Positions 18,759 through 28,549 of a DNA stretch of 64,000 bases are shown in pieces. Positions within the stretch are counted from its first letter, which is position 1. Every line of letters starts with the position of its first letter. Where the stretch lies: NCBI GenBank assembly GCA_020328155.1, contig JAIXMX010000004.1, positions 1-64,000 of the forward strand, written 5' to 3'. The notes under the pieces are model-generated. The model did no database searches. It was not told the DNA's origin and saw only the letters and a program-made list of their open reading frames with translations. Source of the DNA: Candidatus Endomicrobiellum agilis (GTDB lineage Bacteria; Elusimicrobiota; Endomicrobiia; Endomicrobiales; Endomicrobiaceae). A program made the translations under genes and the position numbers.

Positions 18759-19649
18759 CTATAACTGCAGAGAGAAGAGTGAAGTATGGGAAGAGTCGTC
18801 AATTGTAGTAACAAACCGGGTTTTCCAGCTGTATCTGCTCAGTTTGGATTTAAGTTTTTCAATTTTAGTGTTAGAATCTAAAATACCGAAAACCGTTGCA
18901 CCGGAACCGGACATAAGTCCTGTGCAGCCTAATTTAATTAAAACTTTTTTAATTTCTTCTATTTTGGGGTAATCCGAAAAAACAGACTCTTCAAACCTGT
19001 TAAAACAACTGTTAAAAGCTTCTTTTTTGTTAAAAGAATCATTACAAATAAGAGCTTTAATTTTATGAATTTTTACTTGATTTGTCAACGGGAATTTGAT
19101 TTTTTTATACGCACCTGTTGTGAGAATGCCGAAACCCGGATTTACAAGCACTATGTTCAATTTCCCGACGCTTTTTAATGGCGTGACAATTTCTCCTTTT
19201 CCCTCGCATAAAGCTGTTCCTCCGGTCAGAAAAAAAGGAACGTCAGCACCGAGTTCTACTGCGATTTGTTCTAATTTATTTTTTGTCGTTTTTATATTCC
19301 ACAGTTTAATCAAAGCTTTAAGTGTTGAAGCAGCATCGGAGGAGCCACCGCCAAGACCTGCGCCTATGGGAATTTCTTTTTTTAAGTATATTTTTACACC
19401 TTTATTCACATCATTGTAATGCTTTTTGATTGCTTGCGCCGCTTTATAAACGATATTTGTCTTGTCGACAGGCAGAGATTTATCGTTACATTCAAGCGAA
19501 ATCCCGTTTTTAGCAGATTCAAAAAAAAGTTCATCATACAAGCTTACGGTTTGCATGATACTTTCTAAGTTATGGTATCCGTCAGTTCTTTTATTTTTAA
19601 TTTCAATAAAAAAATTGATTTTTGCCGGAGCTTTGAGATATATTTTCAT
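18759..19649 (-). CDS. ispE: 4-diphosphocytidyl-2-C-methyl-D-erythritol kinase
   Basis: GHMP-family kinase of the MEP isoprenoid pathway. It is 296 residues. N-terminal APAKINFFIEI with DGYHNLE and the ATP-binding loop IPIGAGLGGGSSDAAS (about residue 91), plus C-terminal GLMSGSGATVFG, are all intact. It overlaps the upstream TPR gene by 4 bases and is followed by tRNA-Gln. Other MEP pathway genes are not in the window. The last residues (about SSHTSLFSLQL) run beyond the usual end and may be recruited sequence. Confidence 0.95.
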   Translation of the reverse strand: MKIYLKAPAKINFFIEIKNKRTDGYHNLESIMQTVSLYDELFFESAKNGISLECNDKSLPVDKTNIVYKAAQAIKKHYNDVNKGVKIYLKKEIPIGAGLGGGSSDAASTLKALIKLWNIKTTKNKLEQIAVELGADVPFFLTGGTALCEGKGEIVTPLKSVGKLNIVLVNPGFGILTTGAYKKIKFPLTNQVKIHKIKALICNDSFNKKEAFNSCFNRFEESVFSDYPKIEEIKKVLIKLGCTGLMSGSGATVFGILDSNTKIEKLKSKLSRYSWKTRFVTTIDDSSHTSLFSLQL

Positions 19650-21604
19650 TCTTTTTCAGCACTGACTAAAGGAGAAACTTTTGTTGCTTCTAATATCCCT
19701 TTAATTTTCATATCCGGAAAGCTAAATTCAATTTTAGATGGAATCTTTGAACCGTATAGATTATCATATTTTAAGATATTAACAGTTATGTTATTTTGTG
19801 AAAATCTTTCTATTAGTGCAGTATCCGCATTTAAAATAAGTTCAGTATTGTCCTTAGAGTATATAATTTTATTTTTGTTCCTTACCACTTTTGCGTCTGT
19901 AAACTGTTTATAAAAACTACCGTTAAAAATTTTACATACTTGAGCAATAATATTTGTCAGTGTATATGGAATTTTACTCTCAATGGCTTTCGGCAGAATT
20001 TCAGTCTGTTTGTTTTTTATAGAAATTGAACATCCGCCCTGAATAAGCACGTCAGGGAGATATATTTTAATGTTTCCGTTTTTTACATAAAAAAAAGGGA
20101 TGTAAATGCTCTTACTTGAAAACTTCGAATTTAATTTTGCTTTGTAGCCGGTTTTAAAAGAAGGCATTCTATTGTAATGCCCTTTGCTTCTTAAAAGCAT
20201 CTGTCTATATACTTCCTTCTGCGGAATTTTTATCTGCACAGAATCCAATTTCTTTTTGACGTTCTTGTTCTGTTTGATATCGTAAGATAATGCATAAGAT
20301 GTCCATGCTTCTATAATTCTATCGAGTGCAACAAAAGTGTCGCCGAGATGGTCAAAAATAGGAGGATATCTAGTATCTACAATCGAAAGTAAAAGTCTTT
20401 TTGCATCATCGAATTTTCCTTGTTTGTAATAAAGCCAGCCCAGAGAATCAATATATATGGCGTTTTTAGGTTTTAAAGCTATAGACTTTGTAAGTAACAC
20501 TTCCGCCTCATTTAGTTTTATTCCCTTATCGACATAAATATGACCTAGATAGTTCATTGCTTCCGAATAATCCGGATTTATTTTTATTGCTTTTAATAGC
20601 ACTTTTTCGGCATTTTCAAAATCTTTATTCTTATCATAATAAACCTGGCCCAAATAAAAATATGCATCGGCAAAATTGGGCATAAGTTCTGTTATTTTAT
20701 TAAAACATTCTATCGCTTTGCCATATTTTTTCCAATTTATATAGTTTAAAGCCGTTAGTTCAAGGATTACAATGTCTAAAGGTTCAAGGTCGAGTGCTTT
20801 TAAAAGATTTTTTTCAGATTTTGAATAATCTTTGAGTATTGAGTAGCAATGCCCGAGTTCTTTAAAGACTGAGCTATCTTTTTCTTTTTTGGGGGTAAGT
20901 TTTTCAAACTTTTCAAATTCTGTTATTGCTTTATCTATATATCCAGTGTTTTTATATGTTACTCCAAGTTGGTATGTTCCCACACGAGATAAGGGAAATC
21001 TTTTTCTTATTTTTAAAAAAATCTCTTCTGTTTTTTTATAATCGTCAATTTGATAACAACATTGTCCCATGTACGCAAGCTTGAACATGCTGTCTGGACA
21101 GGTGGGAATATGTTTTTCGCATTCTTTTTTTGCCAAATTGAAATCACGACAAACTGAAGCCGCATCGTTAGATTTGTTATCAGAATAATAAGTCGCAAGG
21201 CAAACTGTTGCAGTTTTATTCTTCGGATTGAGTTCAATTGTTTTTTTCCAAAATTGTTTTGCAACGTCAAACTCTCCTGCCGTAAAATATATCACAGCTA
21301 AAAAATTTGTTGTTTTGAAATTTTCACCGTCAAATTCACTTAATTTCTCGATCGTCTGAAGTGCTTTTTCGTTATTTCCAGACAACCAGTAAAGATATAT
21401 CAAATCTTTATATGCGGCAATAGCATCCTTGTCTAAAGCGATAACTTTCTCATAATTTTTTATTGCGGTACTAATATGCCACTTTTTTAAACTAAAAATG
21501 CCCTGTAGAAAAAATTTATAAGCCTCATAATTCGCTGTAAACAAGTTTTCACTTTGAAGTAAAAATACAAAACCCAAAATAAAGACAGCAGGTTTTATTT
21601 TCAT
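19646..21604 (-). CDS. Exported TPR-repeat protein
   Basis: 652 residues with an N-terminal signal peptide (MKIKPAVFILGFVFLLQSENLF) and about ten tetratricopeptide repeats over residues 25-430, for example YYKQGKFDDAKRLL and YFYLGQVYYDKNKDFENA. The last 170 residues are a different, beta-rich domain with IPSKIEFSFPDMKIKG, somewhat like outer-membrane lipoprotein-sorting folds (LolB-like); that is a guess. It lies between rimI and ispE with 4-base overlaps on both sides. It is probably periplasmic, in protein-protein interaction or envelope assembly; the specific job is unknown. Confidence 0.8.
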   Translation of the reverse strand: MKIKPAVFILGFVFLLQSENLFTANYEAYKFFLQGIFSLKKWHISTAIKNYEKVIALDKDAIAAYKDLIYLYWLSGNNEKALQTIEKLSEFDGENFKTTNFLAVIYFTAGEFDVAKQFWKKTIELNPKNKTATVCLATYYSDNKSNDAASVCRDFNLAKKECEKHIPTCPDSMFKLAYMGQCCYQIDDYKKTEEIFLKIRKRFPLSRVGTYQLGVTYKNTGYIDKAITEFEKFEKLTPKKEKDSSVFKELGHCYSILKDYSKSEKNLLKALDLEPLDIVILELTALNYINWKKYGKAIECFNKITELMPNFADAYFYLGQVYYDKNKDFENAEKVLLKAIKINPDYSEAMNYLGHIYVDKGIKLNEAEVLLTKSIALKPKNAIYIDSLGWLYYKQGKFDDAKRLLLSIVDTRYPPIFDHLGDTFVALDRIIEAWTSYALSYDIKQNKNVKKKLDSVQIKIPQKEVYRQMLLRSKGHYNRMPSFKTGYKAKLNSKFSSKSIYIPFFYVKNGNIKIYLPDVLIQGGCSISIKNKQTEILPKAIESKIPYTLTNIIAQVCKIFNGSFYKQFTDAKVVRNKNKIIYSKDNTELILNADTALIERFSQNNITVNILKYDNLYGSKIPSKIEFSFPDMKIKGILEATKVSPLVSAEKE

Positions 21605-22050
21605 AATGTGAATTTCCTGTCGTTAATCAGCCTTAGCACCAGAGCGTCTTCATTATTTTTATAGTATTTTTTTCTTATGTCTATTTCTTTAAAACCGAAA
21701 GATTTATACAAATTTAATGCCGCAGTGTTACTTTGACGTACTTCAAGAAAGATAAATCTGGACTGTCTGTCAATAGATTCTTTTTTAATATCTATAAGCA
21801 TTGCCTGCCCGAAAGACCGTCTTCTAAATTCAGAGGCAACGGCGAGGTTAAGTATTTCCGTTTCACCTGCGGCCATAATTATTATATAATACCCTGCAAC
21901 CGTTTTATTTTCAATTAAAACTTTAAACTTTACAGCTGTGTTTTTTGCAGAATCTGAGAGCATTTCTTTGGTCCAAGGACTTGTAAAGGACTGCTTTTCA
22001 ATTTTAACTATATCATCTAAAAATCTTTCGGAGAAATTTACTATTTTCAT
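21601..22050 (-). CDS. rimI: Ribosomal-protein-alanine N-acetyltransferase
   Basis: GNAT acetyltransferase of 149 residues. It acetylates the N-terminal Ala of ribosomal protein S18, and in some bacteria EF-Tu. EILNLAVASEFRRRSFGQAML holds the acetyl-CoA loop, here RRRSFGQA for R/Q-xxG-xG/A. FLEVRQSNTAALNLYKSFGF is the typical C-terminal motif. Its usual partner tsaB is expected upstream; only doubtful remains are seen there. It overlaps the TPR gene by 4 bases. Confidence 0.9.
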   Translation of the reverse strand: MKIVNFSERFLDDIVKIEKQSFTSPWTKEMLSDSAKNTAVKFKVLIENKTVAGYYIIIMAAGETEILNLAVASEFRRRSFGQAMLIDIKKESIDRQSRFIFLEVRQSNTAALNLYKSFGFKEIDIRKKYYKNNEDALVLRLINDRKFTL

Positions 22051-22483
22051 TTCTCAACTTCCGCTTGTATAGATTAAAGGCGTGCTAAGTCCGCATGCAA
22101 TCCATTAGATTTTATCATTTTTTTATCTCTTGTTATTTTTGAGTTGATGTTGCATCGAAATGGGGTTCTGCAGTTGCAGTTAGAATATTTTTTAAGACTT
22201 TTGGACGGTCTGCAGGTCTTAAATGGAAAGACAAAAGAGCATACGAGATTTCTAGACGGAAAATTAACAGAAGCCTTTAGTTGTGCAAGCAAAAACCTCT
22301 ACCTTGATAGTAGTCTGCTTATATATGGTTTTTATCGGCAGAATATCCCCGCCTAGATTCATATAAAATATGCGAAGAAAAAGAACTGAGAAAATACTGT
22401 ATTTTGGCAGTGTTTTGCATAATTATTCTGTCGAACATTTGACTATATGTCGTTATTTTTATATACTCCTAAAACATTTCAAC
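22051..22483. other. Intergenic region, possible tsaB relic on minus strand
   Basis: About 430 bases upstream of rimI (minus) and of the tRNA pair (plus). On the minus strand just before rimI, a short frame ends ...QAEVEK and stops 3 bases before the rimI start; further up, pieces such as FRLEISYALLSF loosely recall the SFTGLRIG region of TsaB. No intact frame exists. The identification is weak. No terminator or RNA is seen. Confidence 0.25.
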
Positions 22484-22555
22484 GGTGCGGTACCCAAGTG
22501 GTAAGGGAGCAGTCTGCAAAACTGTTATTCGCCGGTTCAATTCCGGCCCGCACCT
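22484..22555 (+). tRNA. tRNA-Cys (GCA)
   Basis: Acceptor GGTGCGG/CCGCACC, anticodon loop with GCA in CTGCAAA, T arm GCCGGTTCAATTCCGGC. No encoded CCA. It lies 21 bases before tRNA-Val, so the two are probably one transcript. Confidence 0.94.
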
Positions 22556-22576
22556 AATCTTACAGATTGGTACACT

Positions 22577-22650
22577 GCCCGGTTAGCTCAGTTGGTCAGA
22601 GTACTTCCTTGACATGGAAGGGGTCAGAAGTTCGAGTCTTCTACCGGGCA
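22577..22650 (+). tRNA. tRNA-Val (GAC)
   Basis: Acceptor GCCCGGT/ACCGGGC, D arm with AGTTGGTCAGA, anticodon GAC in the loop TTGACAT, T arm around AAGTTCGAGTCTT. It precedes the decarboxylase gene by 22 bases. Confidence 0.94.
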
Positions 22651-22672
22651 TTTTTCAGGATTTAATAAAATA

Positions 22673-24154
22673 ATGAAAAAAATATCCAGATTACTTTTAG
22701 CGAAACAATCTAAAGTCCCTTTGTTTGCCACTCTTTTGGAGCATGCAAAAAGAGATGTCATCTCTTTTCACTGTCCGGGTCATAAAAACGGCAGGAGTGT
22801 AGATAAAGAATTAAAAGATTATACTGGTAAAGAAGTTTATAAATTTGATGTAACTGTTTTTGACGAAGTAGACTCTTTACACGATCCTGTAAGTTCAATA
22901 AAGAAGGCCCAGGAACTTATGGCTCAGGCATATGGAGTTGAACATTCTTTCTTTTTGGTTAACGGTAGTTCTGTCGGAAATATGGCTATGTTTCTTGCGG
23001 CATGCGATTCTGGCGATTCCGTGATAGTTTCAAGAAGTTCGCATAAGTCAATTGTGGCAGGTATCATTATGTCAGGCGTATGGCCTATTTGGATTCAGCC
23101 TAAAATTGATCAGAATTTAGATTTAATTTTTAACTCAACTTATGATCAGATAAAAGATGCTTTGGACAAATATCCGGAAGTCAAAGCCGTATTTGTCACA
23201 AGTCCTACTTATAATGGTGTAGTTACGGAATTGAGCAAGATTGTCGACTTGTGCCACAGAAGAGGAAAGATAGTTTTAGTTGATGAAGCACATGGCGTGC
23301 ATTTACTGTTTAATGACCAGCTGCCGGAATCTGCAATTACTGCTGGAGCCGATTTATGCGTTCAATCCACGCATAAAATTTTATCCGCGATGTCTCAAGG
23401 ATCAGTATTACATTTTAATTCCAAACTTGTCGATTTTAATCGAGTAAAAAAAATAGTTTCGATGCTTCAGACCACAAGTCCCAGTTATTTGACTCTTGCA
23501 ACTCTAGATTTAGCGAGGAGGCAAGTATTTCTGCATGGCGAAGAAAATTTTGACAGAGTTATAAAAGCTGCAGAATGGGGACGTATGTATATAAACAGCA
23601 ATGTTCATTCTATGAAATGTTTCACGCGTAAGGAAATACAAGAATTGGGATTCGATTTAGATGTTACAAAACTTACTGTGAACGTTACAAAAACAGGACT
23701 TTCTGGCTATGAAATCGAGAGTATTCTTGCAAAAGAATATAATATACAGCTTGATTATGCCGATTTGTTTAATTTAGTTGCAATTATGGGCGAGGGTTCA
23801 GAAAAGTCGGATGTAGAGGCTTTTGTAAATGCTCTTAAAAATATAAGTAAGAAATATCACGGCAAACAGAAGAACTGGATACTTAAGATTCCCTCTCTTG
23901 CGACAGAAATGGTTATAAGACCTAGAGAAGTCTTTCTTTCAAACAATACAAAGAAAGTGAGCTTGAAAAAGGCTGTGGGACATATTGCCGCCCAGACTCT
24001 TACGCCTTATCCTCCCGGCATTCCAGTTGTAATTCCTGGTGAAAGAATTACAAAAGAAATATGCGATTATCTTATAGATATGTCTTCTAAAGATATAAGA
24101 ATAAGCGGACAAGAAACAGAAATGTTGAGAACGGTAAAAGTTTTTACAAATTAA
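22673..24154 (+). CDS. Orn/Lys/Arg decarboxylase (PLP, fold type I)
   Basis: 493 residues, the size of the short, wingless class of basic amino acid decarboxylases. The opening FHCPGHKNG and the substrate motif FDVTVFDEVDSLHDP are diagnostic. The PLP lysine sits in QSTHKILSAMSQGS (about residue 234) and the PLP-ring Asp and His in LVDEAHGVH (about 205). The C-terminal domain has PYPPGIPVVIPGE. Arginine is a likely substrate because nspC and a carboxynorspermidine dehydrogenase at 61.4-63.8 kb need putrescine-type precursors; lysine or ornithine cannot be excluded. It is followed by the DksA-like gene after 11 bases. Confidence 0.9.
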   Translation: MKKISRLLLAKQSKVPLFATLLEHAKRDVISFHCPGHKNGRSVDKELKDYTGKEVYKFDVTVFDEVDSLHDPVSSIKKAQELMAQAYGVEHSFFLVNGSSVGNMAMFLAACDSGDSVIVSRSSHKSIVAGIIMSGVWPIWIQPKIDQNLDLIFNSTYDQIKDALDKYPEVKAVFVTSPTYNGVVTELSKIVDLCHRRGKIVLVDEAHGVHLLFNDQLPESAITAGADLCVQSTHKILSAMSQGSVLHFNSKLVDFNRVKKIVSMLQTTSPSYLTLATLDLARRQVFLHGEENFDRVIKAAEWGRMYINSNVHSMKCFTRKEIQELGFDLDVTKLTVNVTKTGLSGYEIESILAKEYNIQLDYADLFNLVAIMGEGSEKSDVEAFVNALKNISKKYHGKQKNWILKIPSLATEMVIRPREVFLSNNTKKVSLKKAVGHIAAQTLTPYPPGIPVVIPGERITKEICDYLIDMSSKDIRISGQETEMLRTVKVFTN

Positions 24155-24165
24155 CGGAGAGAGTA

Positions 24166-24525
24166 ATGAATAAAAAAGATTTGATAAATTTTAAGAAAAT
24201 CTTAATGCAAAAAAGAATAGAATTTTTAAACAAAACGAGCAATATTCAAAGAGAAATAGATGCTGATGCAGATACTAATATTGGCGATGAAATGGATACG
24301 GCAAGTCAGAATAGTGAGAAAGAAATGCATTTTGAACTTGTTGCAAACGATAAAATAACTTTAGATGCCATAAATGATGCTCTTGTAAAAATAGAAAAAG
24401 GTACTTACGGCAATTGCGAGTGTTGTAGCAATGTTATTTTAGTGGAAAGATTGAAAGCAATTCCGTGGACAAAATATTGCATTAAATGCCAGTCAGAGTC
24501 TGAAAATCTACAAAATAGAAAATAA
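24166..24525 (+). CDS. DksA/TraR-type zinc-finger transcription factor
   Basis: 119 residues: an N-terminal coiled coil (about 1-75, containing the acidic DADADTNIGDEMD stretch) and a C-terminal C4 zinc finger, CECC ... YCIKC, near residues 84-110. DksA proteins bind the RNA polymerase secondary channel and work with ppGpp. This is the short form, found in many non-proteobacteria, where the role is less clear. The start is preceded by GGAGAG. It is probably cotranscribed with the decarboxylase and with mscS 3 bases downstream. Confidence 0.85.
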   Translation: MNKKDLINFKKILMQKRIEFLNKTSNIQREIDADADTNIGDEMDTASQNSEKEMHFELVANDKITLDAINDALVKIEKGTYGNCECCSNVILVERLKAIPWTKYCIKCQSESENLQNRK

Positions 24526-24528
24526 AAG

Positions 24529-25548
24529 ATGATATCGTCTCTTTTTCAATTTTTTCCGAAAAACTTCATGTTATGGATGGAAAGCGCAGTTTTTTTTTTA
24601 CTGGTGTTCTCTGTCGGATTTCTATTTAAAAAATATGTTGCGAAATTTATTCAAATTATTTTGTCAAAAGTCGGACTTATTTTGCATAAAGAAATAATTG
24701 CAATGTCGGGCAGTTACATTTCTTTCTGGTTCTTTGTTATAGCTTTGTACGTCGCTTTTTTAAGGGCGCCTGTAAATGCAAACGCGGTTGTTGAGAAATT
24801 ATTCTATGGAGTGTTTGCTTTCTCCGTAATTGTTTTCATTGCATCGGTTGTTTCCAGACTTTTTCAGAAGTCTGTTCCAGAAAGAATCGGAGCAAATATA
24901 ATAAAGTTTAGCATAGTTTTTGTCGGCTTGATATTGATATTAAATCAGGTTGGCATTAAATTAACACCTATTTTAACAGCATTGGGCATAGGTTCACTTG
25001 CGGTAGCCCTTGCGCTTCAGGATACTCTTGCTAATTTTTTTGCGGGAATAAATATTCTTTTGAGCAAACAGATTGCAAGAGGTGATTATATTAAACTTGA
25101 TTTAGGGCAGGAAGGAACGGTAATTGAAGTTAATTGGAGAACAACTATTATAAAAACGATATCTAATACAGTTATTACAGTCCCGAATAATAAATTGTCG
25201 TCTGCAATAGTGACAAGTTTTCATTTCCGCAAAGCGGAAGTTAGTGCTTCGGTGAATTGTGGAGTGGCGTACGGCAGCGATTTAGAACGTGTTGAGAAGA
25301 TCGCGATACTTGCAGCGCAGGAAGTAATATATAAAAACGAAGACTCTGTAAAAACTTATACTCCGATAGTACAGTTTATAGGCTTTGCAGATTCTGCGAT
25401 AAATTTTACTTTAATTTTCAGAGTAAAAAATGTCTATGCAAAAGGTTTTATTCAGAGCGAAGTGTTTAAGAATTTGTATAAAAAATTAAATGAAGAGAAG
25501 ATAGAAATTCCTTTCCCTCAGAGAGTTGTTACGCTTAACAAGCAGTAA
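24529..25548 (+). CDS. mscS: MscS-family mechanosensitive channel
   Basis: 339 residues. Several N-terminal membrane segments (about 15-160) lead to the pore-lining helix ALGIGSLAVALALQDTL (about 149-165), followed by NFFAGINILLSKQIARGDYIKL, which starts the beta domain. The remaining cytoplasmic part matches the MscS vestibule. It would release solutes on osmotic downshock. It lies 3 bases after the dksA-like gene. Length and topology fit the small-conductance type; a specialised paralogue is possible. Confidence 0.9.
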   Translation: MISSLFQFFPKNFMLWMESAVFFLLVFSVGFLFKKYVAKFIQIILSKVGLILHKEIIAMSGSYISFWFFVIALYVAFLRAPVNANAVVEKLFYGVFAFSVIVFIASVVSRLFQKSVPERIGANIIKFSIVFVGLILILNQVGIKLTPILTALGIGSLAVALALQDTLANFFAGINILLSKQIARGDYIKLDLGQEGTVIEVNWRTTIIKTISNTVITVPNNKLSSAIVTSFHFRKAEVSASVNCGVAYGSDLERVEKIAILAAQEVIYKNEDSVKTYTPIVQFIGFADSAINFTLIFRVKNVYAKGFIQSEVFKNLYKKLNEEKIEIPFPQRVVTLNKQ

Positions 25549-25597
25549 TACAAATTGTATAATAAATAATAAGGGATGTTTGTGCGGAGGTTTATAA

Positions 25598-25939
25598 ATG
25601 AGATTCGTTTTAAATTCAAAAATATTTAAGGCTACGGTAACGCAAGCCAACGTTAAGTATGAGGGCAGCATAACGATAGACACGGATCTTTGTGATAAAG
25701 CGGGTTTTTGGATAGGGGAAAAAGTTCTTGTCGTTTCAAATACAACGGGAGTGCGTTTGGAAACTTACGTAATTCCGGGCGAGTCTGGTTCCGGAGTAAT
25801 TTGCATGAATGGAGCAGCAGCTCATCTTATAAAAGAGGGCGAAGAGGTAATAATAATGGGATTTAAACTTTCGGATAAACCAATTAACCCAAAGATTGTT
25901 TTTGTCAACAAAAGTAATAAAATTATAAAAATAAAGTAG
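25598..25939 (+). CDS. panD: Aspartate 1-decarboxylase
   Basis: Makes beta-alanine for pantothenate and CoA. It is 113 residues, the usual size of the proenzyme. The self-cleavage site is intact: YEGS with Gly23-Ser24, where Ser24 becomes the pyruvoyl group; the Lys in SKIFKATVTQA and C-terminal INGAA-type loop (CMNGAAAHL) are also seen. GGAGG precedes the ATG by about 7 bases. No panB or panC is in the window. It is followed by tRNA-Pro. Confidence 0.96.
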   Translation: MRFVLNSKIFKATVTQANVKYEGSITIDTDLCDKAGFWIGEKVLVVSNTTGVRLETYVIPGESGSGVICMNGAAAHLIKEGEEVIIMGFKLSDKPINPKIVFVNKSNKIIKIK

Positions 25940-25966
25940 TTATGATTGATAAGTCGTAAAACCAAT

Positions 25967-26040
25967 CGGGGCGTGGCTCAGTTGGCTAGAGCGCTCGGTT
26001 CGGGACCGTGAGATCGCTGGTTCAAATCCAGTCGCCCCGA
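25967..26040 (+). tRNA. tRNA-Pro (CGG)
   Basis: Acceptor CGGGGCG/CGCCCCG, D arm GCTCAGTTGGCTAGAGC, anticodon loop TTCGGGA with CGG, T arm GCTGGTTCAAATCCAGT. The anticodon stem CTCGG/CCGTG has one T-T mismatch, which may reduce stability. Confidence 0.9.
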
Positions 26041-26281
26041 ATCTGATTTACGATAGTTTGTACTTTAAAATACAGTGCATAAAAGTGTAGCATTGGGCTT
26101 ATGTGTCGAGTAAGATTTATGTAATTGAATGCTTAGAGAATGTTGTTTTAGTTGTGTTTATATCTGACCTGTTATCTTTGAACGGCAAAAGAAAATATAA
26201 AAAAATAAAAAGATTGAGTTAAATATTTATTGATTTGATCACGCCGTGATTACCTGCTTTTTTTATGTTATATGAATATTT

Positions 26282-26356
26282 GCCCTGATAGCTCAACTTG
26301 GATAGAGCAGATCCGTCCTAAGGATAAGGTTGGAGGTTCAACTCCTCTTCAGGGCG
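26282..26356 (+). tRNA. tRNA-Arg (CCT)
   Basis: Acceptor GCCCTGA/TCAGGGC, D arm GCTCAACTTGGATAGAGC, anticodon loop GTCCTAA with CCT, T arm GGAGGTTCAACTCC. The outermost anticodon-stem pair (G-A in GATCC/GGATA) is mismatched; the other four pair. Confidence 0.9.
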
Positions 26357-27225
26357 CTTCAAAGTAATTTATAGTTTTAACAGCTTTTACCATCGAAAAA
26401 CAACAATAGCAGAGGGAACTTCATGTTTCGGAAATTGCAAAATGTACTAAAATGCAGATTTTCCGATTTGTGTAAGAGTAAGCGATGACTATAAAAGTAA
26501 TTTCTTTTATCCGTGCTAGAGAACGACTGTGGTTTTTATTAGAAGTTTTTTATACAGAATTGAATTTACTTGAAATTGATATAGATATATTATTCAGACA
26601 GATTTTAACCCGCCGGCACTAACATTATTGCCGGTGGTTGCTTTTTAATAAATTTTAGGTTTCAAATAAAGAAAATGCTTAAATAATAAAGCACAAATTT
26701 GAATATCAAATGAATACGCGCTTTAGGTGAATAGATTGTCGTAAAAAATTCTTATTTGCGTTAGAGTTTTTGTTGTTAAAGCAATTGAGATTGAGTATGA
26801 TTATTGGTAGTTTTTCTGTCTATAAATGAACGTATAAGTTCAAATGCCGTTCAAATAATAGCGCTATCAGCGACAATCAAATTTTAAACTAACTATAGCG
26901 ATGCATTTAATTGAGAGAATTTCTTATTACCATGAAGTGACTAAATATTGATCGTCGATGCAATTTTGAGGAAAAGTGGCGAATTAAATATTCGCGAACA
27001 ATATTTTGTTAAGTGCTGTTGTTACATATTTGATTTTACACCATTTTATGTTATGTGCCGGTATTGACTGATTGTAAAGTATATATATTTAATATAAAAG
27101 GCTGCTTTACTGAATATGTAAGAACTTTTAACTGACTCCGCAATATTTTCGAAGTTGCTGTAAGGTAAGTTTTAATTGAATAGAAACAGCAAAAGTAATG
27201 AGTTATTTATTGGACAAGGCTTGAA
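26357..27225. other. Long intergenic region upstream of ftsW
   Basis: About 870 bases with no supportable gene. It holds one good terminator-like hairpin (listed separately). Short open pieces such as MFRKLQNVLKCRFSDLCKS near 26420 do not resemble any family I know. No RNA gene recognised. The ftsW promoter presumably lies close to 27200. Confidence 0.35.
26607..26647 (+). terminator. Probable intrinsic terminator
   Basis: Inverted repeat AACCCGCCGGCA / TGCCGGTGGTT with a short AT-rich loop and a one-base internal irregularity, followed by GCTTTTTAAT. It is GC-rich in an AT-rich setting. It would end the tRNA-Arg transcript about 250 bases downstream. Confidence 0.65.
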
Positions 27226-28332
27226 ATGTTTAAAATCGATTTTAGAAAATACGATTGTACTTTTATAGCGGCGATATGCATATGCATTATTTTTGGATCG
27301 TTTATGGTATTTTCGTCCAGCGCCGTTATGGCTGATATAAAATGGACAAGTCCTTATAAGTTTTTTTTGAGGCAAATGCTGTGGGTTATCGTTGGATTTT
27401 TGGCAATGTTTGTGACAGGTTTTTTGATTAATTATAAGTTTTACAAAAAATATGCAAAATGGATTTATCTGTTTGCATTAGTTTTGGTCATTGCGGTTTT
27501 ATTTATGGGGGTTTCGCGATTGGGAGCAAAAAGATGGTTAGGAATAGGCCACTTTACCGTACAGCCGTCGGAATTAGCTAAGGTTGCAATAGTCATAGCA
27601 ATAGCTGATTTTATATCGAGAAAAAAAGAACTAGTTGCAGAATGGAAAGGATTAATAGCGCCAGGATTTATTGTTTCGCTTATGCTTTTTCCAATTGCCA
27701 TAGAACCCGATTTAGGTACGCCTGTTTTAATAGCCGGAGTATGTTTTGCAATGTTGTTTTGTGCGGGAATAAAAATGAGTACTGTATTTGCCAGTGGTAT
27801 AACAGCGGTTCTTTTGATGGCTGAAGAAATTGTAAGAAAACCTTACAGACTTTTAAGATTCAAAGATTATATTGCTTCTTTTATAAATATCGATGCATCT
27901 TCTTATCAGGTGAAACAGTCTTTAAATGCGCTTGGATCAGGCGGTCTTTTAGGTAAGGGTCTTGGTAAAAGCGAAATGAAGCTCATGTATCTTCCTGAAG
28001 CACATACTGATTTTATCTTTCCTATTATTGGAGAAGAACTCGGATTTATTGGGACAGTATTAGTCGTTGGATTTTTTGTATATTTGTTCTGCAAAGGTAT
28101 AAAAATGAGTAAAAATATGCCTGACCTTTTTTCACTGTATTTATGTTTGGGAGTAACGTTCCTAATTGTTTTTCAGGCTATTATAAACATTTCTGTTGCT
28201 ACGGGAGTATTTCCAGCAAAAGGGTTGCCACTTCCGTTTATATCTTTTGGAGGAACGTCGCTAATTATAACTATGGCAGCTGCAGGGATATTGATAAATC
28301 TATCACAATACAAAAAACAGAGTAGGTCGTAA
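27226..28332 (+). CDS. ftsW: SEDS-family peptidoglycan polymerase FtsW
   Basis: 368 residues with about ten membrane segments. SEDS motifs are visible: GAKRWLG and VQPSELAK (about residues 98-116), PDLGTPVLI near 165, SLNALGSGGLLGKGLGKS near 230 and LPFISFGGTSL near 341. FtsW polymerises septal glycan strands from lipid II with its PBP3 partner; RodA is the elongation paralogue. The nearness of murG favours FtsW. In other genomes ftsW and murG adjoin; here 1.3 kb of decayed sequence separates them. Confidence 0.9.
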   Translation: MFKIDFRKYDCTFIAAICICIIFGSFMVFSSSAVMADIKWTSPYKFFLRQMLWVIVGFLAMFVTGFLINYKFYKKYAKWIYLFALVLVIAVLFMGVSRLGAKRWLGIGHFTVQPSELAKVAIVIAIADFISRKKELVAEWKGLIAPGFIVSLMLFPIAIEPDLGTPVLIAGVCFAMLFCAGIKMSTVFASGITAVLLMAEEIVRKPYRLLRFKDYIASFINIDASSYQVKQSLNALGSGGLLGKGLGKSEMKLMYLPEAHTDFIFPIIGEELGFIGTVLVVGFFVYLFCKGIKMSKNMPDLFSLYLCLGVTFLIVFQAIINISVATGVFPAKGLPLPFISFGGTSLIITMAAAGILINLSQYKKQSRS

Positions 28333-28549
28333 AATTAAAAGTATTTATCCTTAGTCTTCCTTAATAAGGAAAACAAAAGTAGATATAGTGAGAGATAAAT
28401 GTCAGCTTAAATCCCAAATTTGATTTATCCGCATTGACTGCATCCGTGATGCTTTGTTTGTTATCTAGTTTTTAATGCTGTTGCAAAGAGAGAGTTATAG
28501 GAGATAGAACCATCATAAGTTCTTAGAGAGTTAAGTAAGGTATAAAAAT

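Noticed and set aside
22144-22356. 70-codon plus-strand frame before tRNA-Cys
   Set aside because: Opposite to the possible tsaB relic, no family resemblance, no ribosome site.
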